From the NCBI GenBank assembly GCA_009733575.1, contig ML769452.1:124001-188000 (forward strand): a DNA stretch of 64,000 bases. The letters run 5' to 3'. The notes beneath the pieces are model-generated. The model was not told the origin of the DNA. It was given only the letters and a program-made list of their open reading frames with translations, and did no database searches. The stretch is from Gymnopus androsaceus JB14. Lineage: Eukaryota; Basidiomycota; Agaricomycetes; Agaricales; Omphalotaceae. Positions 11,962 to 23,600 of this stretch are shown here, piece by piece. How positions within the stretch are numbered: the stretch's first letter is position 1; each line of letters starts with the position of its first letter. Both the position numbers and the translations under genes were made by a program.

Positions 11962-13908
11962 CTATCTAAAATCTCTAAGACTAAAGATAACAAGACACGT
12001 CACCGCCGTAGCGAGTCCAGCAAGCAACAGAAGAACCGCATAACAAAACGCATACCTACACCTTTGAATCCAAGGATCGAAAATCCTTCTCGGTCCTTCA
12101 TGTTTCCCATGCACATCCATCAGCTTCACGCCATAAAACTGGTCCAAAAATCTGTTGGGCTTGGATAAAACCAACAGGATTCGTTGCATAGCTCTTCTTG
12201 TCGCGGTAGTCCTGGAAGGATTCGGATCGAGATAGACCACGGGTCTGGGGACGAAGGGATAGCCAAAGGATATACCTCGCAATGACCGTTTAGCGTCATT
12301 TAATCTAGCCTTCTTCACATCCGTACTTTGCTTCTCTGTAATCCACCTTGGCAGTGGCGGAGGATGTCGAGTCTTCTTCTCCTTCTTGTACGTTTCCTTC
12401 TCCTTCCCTTTCCCCTTGCTCGTAGTAACACCCGACTCCCCAGCATTTTCCCACCTCAACTTTCCCCGTCCACAGCAAAACACCTCCTTCCAATACGCCG
12501 CATTGAAATAAAACTCCCAAAACGTTAACCGTTCAGGCTGTTCTCCAAAATGCGTAAAATGCCAACCTCCGACGAATAAGAGGACAGGGAAAAAGATGCC
12601 AAGCCAAAAGGCCCAAAAAGCAGGTGTGGTATCGGTGCAAAAGCACTGCCGCTTGGCCTTGAGTTTGAATGCTACTGAAGGGTAGGCAGCGTCCTTATCC
12701 CATCGACGCCGAATGAAGGATTCCGAGGCAGATGGTGGTGATCGCGTTGAAAGTAGGCTGGCACTGGTACCATCCGAACGGATCATGGATACCTCGGTAT
12801 CCGTGAATTCCACAGGCAGAACTTCGTGTGGTTTGGTAACCGGGGGATGGGTGGGAGGTGGAGGCGATGGAAGCTCGTGTATCGAAGGGATTACACCACT
12901 GGGACTCGCTGCTGCTTCATTCTCATTCGCCGTAACGAAGCTCTCGGCGCGTACGGATTCCGTGTCTCCTGCATCACCCGCGTCTGAGCTTTCTGCGGGG
13001 TCATTTCCGTTATCATACTCTTCGGAACTCCCTGCTGGGATAGTGGGCATGGCCACGAGTAAATTGGATGACTTTCCCGGACGAAACGGAAGAGGAGCTT
13101 CATCGCTCTCTTGATGTGGACTTGGCGCGACTGTAGAAGACGACGTAGAATGGCCAGATCGTTGCGTGCTCTGCGAGAGACTGCGGTTAACGGGCCGTGT
13201 AATGAAAGGTATGGAATGCACTGGGGAAGGTCCTACGCAGTTTTCGTTAGTGTGTATGATACAGTATACTGTATTGAAATAAACACACGTACGATCACGA
13301 GTCGAAAGGGAGCGTGCTGTACTAGGTGCGCTAGTCGCAGAGGCAGGTGGCAGTTGGATGGACTGTGTCAATGAGTCCGGTGAAAAATAATCCTGCTCCA
13401 CAATAGGCGAAAGCGGTTTGACGAGAGGATAATCGTAAGCATCTCCGTAAAGCGTGCTGGTATGTAGCGAATGAGTGCTTCCAGCGCGCTGTGAGTGCAT
13501 ACCAAGTCTTGGAGCTGGATGAGCGTGCAATGACGATGACGCTGGAGATGATAACGAGCGACTCAGAGGTATCGACACCGTATGGCGAACCATCATTCCA
13601 AGTCTCGCAGCAGGAGGTCGAGAAGGTTGATCAGGGCCATATGGAGGATTATGCTGCCTGAGCCAGGCAATGTTCGAAGGTGCAGAGCGAGCGGAGCCGT
13701 TGGGACTCGGATGCCATTGACCTTCGTATCCATCAATACCAGTAATAGAGTGAGGGGAACGTGGTATTGGAGGACCAATAATGCTCGTATTCAGCTGGAG
13801 TTTGGGATGATTGGGCCGAGATGGGGGGCTTGTAAGATGGTCATCTCCTCTATTAGCTTCCACATCATTGTCTCGTGAACGCCAAAGAGTTCGTAGGGTG
13901 TGGAACAT
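11962..13908 (-). CDS. Ser/Pro-rich membrane protein with two C-terminal TM segments, unknown function
   Basis: Not recognised as a named family. The open frame extends upstream to 14277, but the start at 13908 (MFHTLRTLWRSRDNDVE) is preferred because a TATATAA box lies at 13941-13947, about 35 bp upstream, inside the longer frame. A 60-nt segment, 13233-13292, has GTACGT donor, CACTAAC branch site and GTAG acceptor, so it is read as an in-frame intron. The spliced product is about 627 residues. The first 400 residues are low-complexity Ser/Pro/His. A Cys-containing block (RQCFCTDTTPAFWAFW) begins TM1; TM2 is near the C-terminus (AVLLLLAGLATAVTCLVIF). Between them lies a Lys-rich loop. Probably a fungal integral membrane protein. 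Confidence 0.72.
   Translation of the reverse strand: MFHTLRTLWRSRDNDVEANRGDDHLTSPPSRPNHPKLQLNTSIIGPPIPRSPHSITGIDGYEGQWHPSPNGSARSAPSNIAWLRQHNPPYGPDQPSRPPAARLGMMVRHTVSIPLSRSLSSPASSSLHAHPAPRLGMHSQRAGSTHSLHTSTLYGDAYDYPLVKPLSPIVEQDYFSPDSLTQSIQLPPASATSAPSTARSLSTRDRTCVYFNTVYCIIHTNENCVGPSPVHSIPFITRPVNRSLSQSTQRSGHSTSSSTVAPSPHQESDEAPLPFRPGKSSNLLVAMPTIPAGSSEEYDNGNDPAESSDAGDAGDTESVRAESFVTANENEAAASPSGVIPSIHELPSPPPPTHPPVTKPHEVLPVEFTDTEVSMIRSDGTSASLLSTRSPPSASESFIRRRWDKDAAYPSVAFKLKAKRQCFCTDTTPAFWAFWLGIFFPVLLFVGGWHFTHFGEQPERLTFWEFYFNAAYWKEVFCCGRGKLRWENAGESGVTTSKGKGKEKETYKKEKKTRHPPPLPRWITEKQSTDVKKARLNDAKRSLRGISFGYPFVPRPVVYLDPNPSRTTATRRAMQRILLVLSKPNRFLDQFYGVKLMDVHGKHEGPRRIFDPWIQRCRYAFCYAVLLLLAGLATAVTCLVIFSLRDFR
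13233..13292 (-). other. In-frame 60-nt intron
   Basis: Donor GTACGT, branch-like CACTAAC and acceptor GCGTAG, read on the minus strand. The length is a multiple of three and there is no stop, so the unspliced frame reads through; the 20 residues it would encode are unlike the surrounding Ser/Pro-rich protein. Confidence 0.65.
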
Positions 13909-13940
13909 TCTGAGTGAGGCTAGAGGCAAGCAATACGAGC

Positions 13941-13947
13941 TTATATA
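13941..13947 (-). promoter_or_regulatory. TATA box for the 11962-13908 gene
   Basis: TATATAA on the minus strand, about 33 bp upstream of the chosen ATG at 13908. It decides against the longer frame starting at 14277. Confidence 0.5.
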
Positions 13948-14279
13948 GCCGTTGCAGCGTGTGGGCTGACAAGTGGTTGATTGCAAGGTCAGCGAGCGTA
14001 GTGGGCCGACCGCGGATCTCCTGCAGGAATATCTCCCAGATGAGGGCAGGTGGAGCACAGCCAAAAAAAAAATCGCACCTTTATGTATGTCAGGATGAAC
14101 AAAGGCCACAAAGAAAACGTGGTAGCGGCGAAGCTTCTCCACAAATATATCATTATGTATTCTGGAACTTCCAGCAAGGAACAGTTGATTAATCAACTTG
14201 TTATTTTGCTTGTAACTTGTAGTGGTAGTACAAGATTGGTACCAGCTCTCAAGTGTTTCTCGATCGGATGATCGCATCG

Positions 14280-15960
14280 AACACGAGGGTACATCGATGT
14301 CGATTTAGTGGTCCCGGTAGATCCATGTATGCAGGAAGGCACCCTTGATAGACTATAGGATGTTTGCCCTTACAAGTTTTGTCGTGGTTGAGGACAAGAA
14401 ACGTGTGAAATAATATTTGGTGAACAGCGTAGAAGAGCGCGCGCTTATTCTCCTCTACCATCTGCTAGAGTGTCTCATTACCGATTCTCTAGGCTAAGCT
14501 AGGCTCCAGCCTTGTATTTAACCGACTCTCATTGCAATCTATTCCGTTCTCCCATAATGATAAACCCAGTGAACATCGACCGTGCGGAAATGAGCCAATC
14601 GAGCTGAAAACGAGTTAGAATGGGTACTGTTTAATATCAGCTCGCATTCGCTCAAAATGTCCGCTTTGCTCGTTTTCCGAGCGTGAAAATTTAAGTGATT
14701 TTGGTGCAATACCCAAATGAACTTGGTTTCGAGCTCAGTCGAGCCTAAATGAGCGCAGCTGGTAAGGTAACCCGGGTTCACCAGGTTGTAATATCATTTG
14801 CATCCAAATCAGGCTCGCTCGAGCGCAAATGAGCTCAAATGGGTCAAACGAGCTAGTCACACTACTACTACTCAGGTAATACACTAGTACTACTAATATA
14901 GCTTGTCCAACCCACCCCATCGACGTCAAATGCTGAGACAAGATCAGCAAAGGCACTGGAAGAGGAAGTGAGACCGGTCAACATGCCTTCCAGCATTGAC
15001 CAATTTGCACGCATTGACAGGCTTTCAGAAAGCTCAGTAAGTCCAATGATAATTAGAGGCAGACATCTGTCACGCACTATACAGAAGTCTTGTCATGCCA
15101 TCTACTCATTCCCTACAGCTCATTCATCCTGCTGCATCAACATGGAGGAAGGCGAAGTGAGTAAATTGAGGATATAAAATGCACTCGAGACTATCAGAGC
15201 ATGAGAAAAACTGGAGTGGTCAAAAGATTCGCAATATATAGAGTACTAAAGAGCATTAAAGTCAGTCAAATCATCATTAAAAGTAAAGTTAGGCACTTTT
15301 TTCCCCCAGAATCGTCGAATTTCGGTCAAAGCTGTAAAGTGAGCATCTTGAGGACAGCCGATAACGCGATCAAGCCATCTGATGACTGAAAAAGTTGTCA
15401 AAACGTAGATGCCAGCTCTGTCGCTGCCGTTTGAGGATAATTTCACGTCGCAGAACGAGGAGATGGTGGTGGTATGGGAGAAAGAGTGTGAAGTCACAAA
15501 TGTAACGGAATCACGCGATTAGGGATTCCGGCGACTTCCGAAAAACTCTAGCGCTACTTGATTGTTAGAATTTTCCGTCAATTTGGTTTAACTACCTGTT
15601 TGTACGCTCATTTCAGCTCCTTTCCGCTCAATCCTGCCAGACCGTGCCCGTTTCCGACCAGTCGAAGTTCACTGGGGATAAACCCTGACTCTTCCCTTTG
15701 TCCAACTTTCCGGAGCTATCGCCGAAATTCGAATCCCTTTCTTCACTGGCCTCGTTGGCATTGGACAAAGACAAGACAAAGTCGGTTTGAACGAGAATAA
15801 TCTTCAAAGAATTGAACATTTATCTGCGACGATAGCAGGCTGACCCTAAACGTAAAGTCTTCTCTCTCTCCGTCCAAGTTTTCTCTCTCGTTTTCTCTTC
15901 CTTTCCTCTCTTCTATCGAGTCGCTGGCACTCTGTCTATCCATCCCCCCGCAAGCCCTAA
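14280..15960. other. Gene-poor region with GAGC/GCTC-rich stretch
   Basis: No gene supported. 14590-14860 repeats GAGC and GCTC motifs many times (AATGAGC, GCTCGC, CGAGC), forming a locally self-similar, hairpin-prone tract. 15850-15920 is CT-rich, as is common just upstream of fungal transcription starts. Confidence 0.35.
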
Positions 15961-16015
15961 TCCTCTAATTCAACATGATCGGTCACTGGATTTGCCTCAA
16001 ACACTGGTATTCGGA

Positions 16016-16571
16016 TGGCTGAGCCACTCCAAACCCAAACCAGCATGGAGACTGAGTCTCACTACTCGCAGCTGGACGACAGTCTTTGATAAACTTTCGC
16101 ATATCGGAACCGCTCAAGCATTTTTGGTACGTTGCCCTACTTTCCTGGATGCGGAAGCGTTTAGCTGAGATGAAAATTTCATTTCATTTCACTTCTTCAG
16201 CCCCAAGTGCCAATGGCACAGCTCGCTCCGGCGGGGTTTACCTCCATCGCCATTTCTTCGACAAACGCAGGCGACTTGAAGAACGAAATCATGATGGGCC
16301 AGGAAGTAGCCGTCGTCCAGGTCGATTTGCCGCTTCTCGACGAAGTCAATGGGACGACTTGCAGGAAGATTTCATGGACGTTGACCTAGCCCTGACAGAT
16401 GCTCGCATGGACTTGGACTTGGATGCAGATTCGAACGAGCGCGGATGCTCAGAGATGGTTGTGGATCCATGTTCTTTCGACGAGTTTGTGCAGTACTTTG
16501 CTGTAGTGCTGTCTCCTAGTTCATGGATGGATATGGATCCGTGGGGATGGGGAAGATGTCAGTGTCTGTAG
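16016..16571 (+). CDS. Hypothetical acidic protein (weak model)
   Basis: Tentative. A CT-rich leader at 15850-15920 precedes ATG 16016. The first exon (MAEPLQTQTSMETESHYSQL) could join, through a 119-nt intron 16082-16200 with weak donor GTCTTT and good acceptor CTTCTTCAG, to an open frame ending at 16571. The second exon is Arg-rich and then Asp-rich (DFMDVDLALTDARMDLDLDAD), a pattern unlikely by chance. No family recognised. The start and intron are uncertain. Confidence 0.35.
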
Positions 16572-17510
16572 GCCGCGCGCAGGCGTGCTTTTGTTCAAGA
16601 TGGGATGGATGGGATGCCTAGTGCCTCAACGTGTGGCCGGTGGAGCTACTCAGGCTCGTCGATGGTGTACTCGGAACGATCACTCGAGGCCTTTCGTCAT
16701 GCGTTATGAAGGCGAAGGTATCATGCTCCTAGCTGTCAAGGAACATTGTCATCTCATATGCACCTTCGCTTGAATGTACCTCCGAGTCAATATCTCCGGC
16801 ACATTGCATGTGGTCAGGGTTCAGTACACTTCTCTTCATGCAGTACTACACTACTACGACGCACGAGTTTTGGGGACGTCGTTTTCGAATCGACCATGGC
16901 AGAACAGTGATTATGGTGTTGAAACTTGGAGAGAATTCAAAGCCTATGCGTATGTTTCTATGTATATATGTATTCAGGTAGTGAGGAATTTAGACTACTT
17001 ATGCCTCTCGAACGTCTTCCCGAGCAAACCTAGGTCATGGTTCGTTTTTTCGCGGCTCGAGGACGAGATGGCAGAACGTTATTAGCTGTGACCACAAAGC
17101 TCCACAAAGCTGATCTAAAACATCTGACTTGAGAGCAAAAAGACGAAAGCATTCACTTGCTATGATTCGACCCGGGCTCGAACCGGGGACCTTCTGTGTA
17201 AGATTGAGCATATTTCGATGTTAGACAGATGCGATAACCAACTACGCCATCGAACCACATTATCAAATTTTCAAACTTGCTTTTGCTACCAGTTGTCTTC
17301 GACAAGCACAATACTGCTCAGCTCGACGCGACGCTGTAAGCTCAAAGTGAACGTCCAGGCGCACTTTTTCAAGCTTAGAACTGTAGCCTAATGTGTGGCC
17401 CGGAATGCGGCTAGGCTCGTCAATGGTTATTCTTTGGAATGATTTCTCGAGGCATAGCACTGGCAGGAGTTCTTCTTCGTTGCGTGCTACAAAGGTGAAG
17501 ATACGATTTT
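16570..17510. repeat. Diverged direct repeat flanking the tRNA gene
   Basis: 16620-16740 and 17390-17510 share blocks in the same order: GGCTCGTC(G/A)ATGGT, then GGAA(C/T)GAT, then CTCGAGGC, then AAGGTGAAGAT/AAGGCGAAGGT. A weaker match lies upstream (AGGCGTGCTTTT / AGGCGCACTTTTT). The tRNA gene lies between the copies. No gene is supported in 16772-17160. Confidence 0.45.
17163..17256 (-). tRNA. tRNA-Val (anticodon AAC) with intron
   Basis: The minus strand folds as a full cloverleaf. The acceptor GGTTCGA pairs with TCGAATC and a discriminator A follows. The D arm contains AGTTGGTTA. The anticodon stem TCTGT/ACAGA encloses CTAACAC after removal of a 20-nt intron placed one base 3' of the anticodon. 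The T arm is CCCGG-TTCGAGC-CCGGG. The U-AAC-A anticodon loop and overall sequence resemble yeast tRNA-Val(AAC). Mature length is 74 nt without CCA. Confidence 0.9.
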
Positions 17511-19269
17511 CTTAAAAAGACTGACATGGACTCTCCGGTTCGTCAATCGAAGAAACTAGCTTCTCTAATATTATCCAATCTACAAGAATACAAATCTTCT
17601 CTGCGGACACACCCTCAGCTATCGCTGAGATTCAGGTTTCCGTTGTTCAGCGAGACTCTTCATCGTCAAGTTGATGTTAACGCCCCAACCTTTACCCGAA
17701 ACGACGCTGCAGAATTCGTGAGGTGAGTGCACAGCGTTTCCTAACACACGAGAACTGACAAGTTTCGACCCTACTACCATCATGGAGTTCGAATTAAACT
17801 TCATCCTTTGTTCATCAAGTCGTAGTCGTAGCAAAGGTATAGACCATCCATTAAAACCTTTAAATGCAATTGGCGATCCAAGACACAGAAGGTATCTGGA
17901 GAATGTCTGACGAGCAAATCCAGTAAGTCAGGCACTACGAAAGCGCCATTGTTCCGCATATGTCTACTGTCGAGACGATCTACTCGACCGCATGACAACA
18001 ATCCATCGTCGCATACGTACGAATATCCTTGCTCGCAATTTAAATCACTCAAGAGGTCACTGCTACAACCTTGATTTCCATTTCCATCTTAATTCCAAGG
18101 CCTCAATTTTGTATTCGTATCTTGAAGGAGCCCCGAACCTTGATACGATTACAGCTCAAATACAACGTGAAAATCTGGGGACGCAACCATATTGACTAGG
18201 ATGTATGATCTGCCAGCGCAGCCCCACCGAGACATTGTAACTGTCGCTCGACGGTCTTTAAACTTATTGAACCATCGATTGAACCCTCGAATCACATAGG
18301 TCGCTCTTCTTAAACTTTATTGGTCATAAATGAACCCTTGAATCCTCCCGGTACATAGCTCTCGGGTTAACCAAAACGTACTACAGTTAACTACAGTAGC
18401 AAGATAAAGCTACTCCTCTATGATGGCTCTCTATCCGAACATCCGAACAGCTGGCATTCGTTGCTACCAAATCGATTTGGAGCCTCTACTGATAACAGTT
18501 GATAACCCCCACTTCATTTTTCCCCATAGTACTCCAATTTGTCTCCACGGACTTGTTGCGCCGCGCACGACCGCATGAAAGAGATGCTCTTCCCGTACCG
18601 CAAAAAATAGATTTTCAAGCAAAGGAACTCCTTCAAGGTCATCGGACTTGGAAAGTCTCAAGCTTGAGTCTTGAATCGCGTCTGAAATTCCTAAAATAAC
18701 CATTCTCAACAAGAGATATCGGAAAGGATAAACTTGGATAACCGATCTCATGCGCAGCGGCTACCTCGCTTAGCTCATTGAATAGTATTGCTCCTCCTTG
18801 CTCCTCTTCCGAGTATCTTCTATACACACTCTGACATGATATACGATAATTAACGGCGTGTCCCAGGCAAATCCCGCTGTGCTGCTCCAACGCTTGATCC
18901 GAAAAAGTCAATTACAAGTTGTGAGCTTTTTTCTTTGTCGAATCTGCAGTCCCAGTAAATGTTCTTCCAGCTCTAATAGTAAAGCATTGATAATTCGCTA
19001 TTTCCTTGTTGCTATCGCTTGGCGCTTCGAGGCTCGAGACGCGTACTGTCACAGGACACGTAAAGCGCAGTCACTGTTGTCATCACCCTCGTTGTGGGGG
19101 AAGCTCCACAACTCCACAGTTGTTTCCGCGCATTATTTGACTAATGACGTGATTAGAGGGTAGATAAATAGAGGCTGCGGGCGACCAGACTCCCCAATTA
19201 CTTGAACTCAAACCACCACCACCAACTTTTTTATTTCCATACTCTCTCGTCTTTCTGCTATTAGAAATC
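17260..19269. other. Intergenic region, no gene supported
   Basis: About 2 kb. Open frames of 60-95 codons occur on both strands (for example 17526-17726 plus and 18464-18911 minus), but none joins to others by convincing splice sites and none is recognised. The last 100 bases are the promoter of the next gene, with an AT-rich GATAAATAG near 19160. Confidence 0.35.
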
Positions 19270-20178
19270 ATGTCCTCTACAGCCACGATGACTGAGGTTG
19301 CCGTTCACGACGCCGCGCGTTTTGTGTAAATCCATGATTTATTTTCTACGTGGCGAACTCGCTCTGACATTTTCACCGTTACAGCGGCTCTATCGATCTG
19401 AAATCCATTGGCGAAGTAGAGGCTAGGAAGATAATGTCGTACGAACACAAAGCACTCGGCTACCGTCCTCCTCCCGGCTCGCTGGCTTCGCAGGCCCAAG
19501 CAGAGGCCGCAAAGCATCCCCAGGGCGGGCCCGCTCCACCTGATCCTATCGAGTTGAAGAAAGCTGCGCTGAGCGATGCTGCCAAGATCGAGAGCGAACG
19601 AGGTCACCCTATTCCCAAGAGCACTGTTGTCGACGGGATTGACTTGGCGAGCATCAGCGAAGGTACAATTTCCTCTCGCAACGATGCTTTACAACTCTAA
19701 TTTGTCTTGATACTACAGCCGAAGCCCGCAAGCTCATGTCCGAGGAACACAAAGCGCTCGGGTATCGCCCTCCTCCTGGCTCGTTGGCTGCTGACGCACA
19801 AGCTGCCGCTGCGAAGCACCCTGAAGGAAAGCTCGAGAGCAAGATTGATACTCAGATCTTGACTGAGGCCGCCATTAAGGACGCTGCTCGCATTTCGTAA
19901 GTCATTTTCGTGCTATTGATTTGGGTAATAGTGGACTTACTTTGTCTAATTGCAGCTCTGAGAGGCGCTCTCGATCTAACTCACCCCCACAAGTTGACGT
20001 TGATAATATGTCAGAGGAGGAGCAGAAGAAGCTGCAATCGTTGGAAACGAAATTGTAAGTATCCATGGCATCATCCGACATCGATCGCTAACTTTTTCCT
20101 CTTCGTAGATTGGATTCGACCGCCGGTACGGTTGCAGCTGTAGCTCAGTCTGCCATCGACAAGAAGGAAGCTAACTAA
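19270..20178 (+). CDS. Small hydrophilic protein with repeated HKALGYRPPPGSLA motif (SMP/LEA-like)
   Basis: Five exons with clean GT-AG junctions: 19270-19325, 19385-19662, 19719-19896, 19956-20054, 20109-20178; about 226 residues. Exons 2 and 3 each contain the same unit, E/A-EARK-(I/L)MS-(Y/E)-EHKALGYRPPPGSLA followed by an Ala/Gln-rich stretch and KHP. No TM segment and no signal peptide; rich in Ala, Lys, Glu and Ser. It resembles small fungal proteins that carry a seed-maturation-protein-like domain linked to stress tolerance; that assignment is from memory of the family and is tentative. An alternative is simply a conserved fungal hypothetical protein. Confidence 0.75.
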
Positions 20179-20602
20179 ATTGCCTCTTACGCTTCCTTGA
20201 AGATTGCATTTTTGAATCACGCACCACATTAGCTTAGAAATTTCAACCTTAACGCTTTCCGGTTCCAGCAACCAACTCGTATTTGTACCGTCTATAATAA
20301 AATAAACCTGTATTTTTATCGTCTTCAAATGGAACATGTTTTTCTCTTGCTCGTGTTTCGTTTGTTGCCACTGGTTTGAGATTGTCACTGCGTCGCTAAC
20401 CGTTGGTGCAACAATTGCAATTGCAATAAATAGCATCTATGTGTACATAGTTACAAGCAAATCAATGAACGTACTACAAACGTACTATATAGGTAGTAGA
20501 TAGGAAAAGATATGTAGGCAAGAACTACATAGATAGGTGTAAATAGGAAAAGATATCGTAAAAATACATGCAAGCAACAAAATAATAACCATACCGCCCA
20601 AC
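20179..20602. other. Convergent 3' intergenic region
   Basis: AT-rich shared 3' flank between the plus-strand repeat protein and the minus-strand Argonaute. Contains AATAAA-like signals (AATAAAATAAACC near 20298) and a TAGGTAGTAGATAGG tract. No gene seen. Confidence 0.4.
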
Positions 20603-23600
20603 TCAAAGGTAGAACATCGTGTCTCTGAGATGCTGATGAACCCCTCCTCGCCACAGTTCCACAGCCTCTTGGAAAACCTGCTCCTCAGCATTGGTCGAAT
20701 TGGTGTTAACGTTAGTAATCCCTTGAAGCAACTTGTGGATATAGCACCGCCCCCGCTCGCAAGCCAAGTCTGCGTAAAAGGCCGGGGATGCCAGACTAAC
20801 CGCCTTGGTGGCGCGAGAGAACATGTAGCTGACAGAGTTGGTGAGCGTTTGAAGTTCGTCGGCTTTGAACCCAATCTCGTCATGGACGACGTAGTAGTGC
20901 GTGGGCCGGGTCGTTCCCTGGAGTCCACCATGCGCTTTAAAGTATGTCATTAAGAGTGACAAGAAATACCATATGCAAAACATACCTTGTAGAAGAAGTC
21001 AAAGTTGTACACGGATGTAACTCCTTGGTCGACGACGGTTCCGGGCTTTGGGTTCCCGTTGTTATCAGCATTCGCGGCTTCCATGGGGTAGAATCGAGTG
21101 TGATGTCGTTTCCCGCAAATCACAATGGTCAGCTTGGGATTGTACTGGGCCTTGGGCGAAGTAAATTTCCTGAAAGCGGCTTGAATCGCTGGCATTTCCT
21201 CTGAGACGACAGTGTTAAATTGACCCTACACCGAAAAAGGATTAGTTGAAGTGATTTTAGAAGAGGTTAGACCATGACTCACCTCGGACACTCCGTCTCG
21301 GTACACTATGATTCTGTCAGGTAAAGAACTGCCGTTGTTTTTCCTAAACGCATTCAGCCGCTCGACCATCATGCTGGCGAGGTTGGTGACCATCTAATAA
21401 AGGGTCAAGCCTTAGCGCTTGATAGTGGATGTAAACGTAGACGGACACACCTCTTTCTTGGATTCTTGAAGTTCCATGCTGGTAGAATACTGACCGAATT
21501 TAGAGTCGACGCTAGCTACCACGGCGGCGATAGAGGGGGTACCCTTGATACTGCTTGGTCCAGGATGCCTGACAATACGCGTTAATGAGAATAAGTCAAT
21601 GAAAGATATACCCCATACGTAACGTCAATACCAACAAGCATCGTCTTGTGTTGGTTCAGCGACTGCATGCTTCGAGCGTCCAAACTATGGCTAGAATAAG
21701 GGTTGATGAGTGCCGGGTATCGCTGATAAAAACAATGAATATACTTGACTCCGCCCATCTTCATGTTGATCTTGAGCGCAACATTCCCATAATACTGTGG
21801 GTTTTCTGGAAGAAGATCGAGATTAAACAATTGCAGAGGCGGGTACCAAAATAAACACTCACGTTTAGAAACCATCGAGGACTGAACACATACAGTGGCT
21901 ATTCCCAATCCGACATCACAGACATGCTTTAGGCCAGAGTAGATGTGTTTGTCATTGTTGGACAACATAACCAAGGCGAATGAGGGCTTTCCCGGCAAGC
22001 CGCGCAGAGTGGTGTGAAGCTTTCCAACAGCCTCTGCTCGAACCGAATCAGAGGCCTTTTTTGGAGGAAGCTGAACAGTAACATAAATGGGATCCTGGGG
22101 CCCAAAACTGACGTTCATGCCACTCTTGTTGCACATCCGGACCAGACCCTCAACAGTAGACTTCAAATTGGGATCACTAGAGCCTCCAAAGTCCCCTCGG
22201 CCACCGTCTTGTAATACGAGAACAATCCATTTGTCGAACCTCGCTCCTCGAGCAAATCTGACGTCGCGGAGATTCCAGCTGGCTTTTTCATTGATAACAG
22301 GACCAGAACCGCCGCCGCCATATTGGAGAGTGGGAGGTGGCAGGATTCGTCCAGGGACAACAGTCATATCCGTTCCAATGCTGATTCCAAATGCACGGAG
22401 AGGATTAGCTGTTGATCGGAATCCAAGTTGGTCGAGTCCGGCACCATGGATGGCCTGAGCATTAAAGTTGGGCGGCTTGGCCGCAACGGAGAGCATTTTC
22501 TCGGTCTGCTCCACGTTGAGCTTGAGTTTATATGGCTGGTTAGGGAGGATCTCACACACTTCTGGAGGAAGTAGATTGGCCTTTTGACCACCTACATCTA
22601 CCAGAGGGATGTCAGGATACTTTAGAGTGATCTTGTATTCTGGAGTAGCAAGTTATCAGCGGAAAAAACAAGGGAGAGTGAGATAAGAAACAAACTTCTC
22701 TTGAAGTATGACTCGACATCGATTTCTCCCATCTCCTCTGAGGTGAATTTATGTTGCCTCGGTTTCAGGTTTGTGACTGACTTTACTGTTTTCTTGTAAC
22801 CTAAATGGGTAGTCCTGATACGTACACCCTTTACGAAGGCATTAGGCCGAGCTCCAAAACTGCTCTGCATGAAAGCATGCAAAGCATCGGCAAGGTTTCC
22901 GGGGGTATAGAACGCCGTCGTACAAACTGTAGATAGCTTGAGTCATGGTTGTGACATTGTAAATCAATTCCAGTTACCGTTCACGTTGACCATGAGCTGA
23001 TTATAGCTCGGTCGAACCGACGAATAGAAACCTCTCATAGCCTCGACACTTCCTCCCAAAGCCACTGGGGCAGCATTGCTATTTGGGAAAAAGAATTTGT
23101 TCCTGCCGACCATAACGCCGCCATGGGCGGGTCTACTGGGGTGTGCAGCAAGAATTACATTCAAGGCAGATAACACGGGCATTATATCGTAGTCCTTATA
23201 CTGAGGCTGACCCGCAAGATACCTAAATGACATTATTAATGAAGATTCCAGAGCGTGCTAAAGACTTACTTGACAAGAGCAGAAGTGTCGATATTTTGGA
23301 TGAATTTGATAGTAAGAGTATACTCTTTTCCATCTTTGGTAGGCGGGGCTTCGTCTTCATCATAGTAAGCAACACGAATTGCTAATGGCTCCTGGAGCTT
23401 CTTGGCGGAAATTAGCTTGGAAGAGTGGTCGTGGGCGACAAGGCCAGCGAGCCCTTTGGTTGTCCAATCTGGAGTCTGCTCGGCCAGTTGGAAAATTCGA
23501 CGTTTGACGCGTCGATTGGCGGTACCAGCAGTAGGTGACAAGGCAACATCGTACTCGAACAGTGGGCCCGTGGGTACCTTGACTGGAAAGAAATTGGAAC

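Noticed and set aside
13909..14277. N-terminal extension of the Ser/Pro-rich membrane protein
   Set aside because: A TATA box lies within it and the composition changes at 13908; it reads as 5' flank left open by chance.
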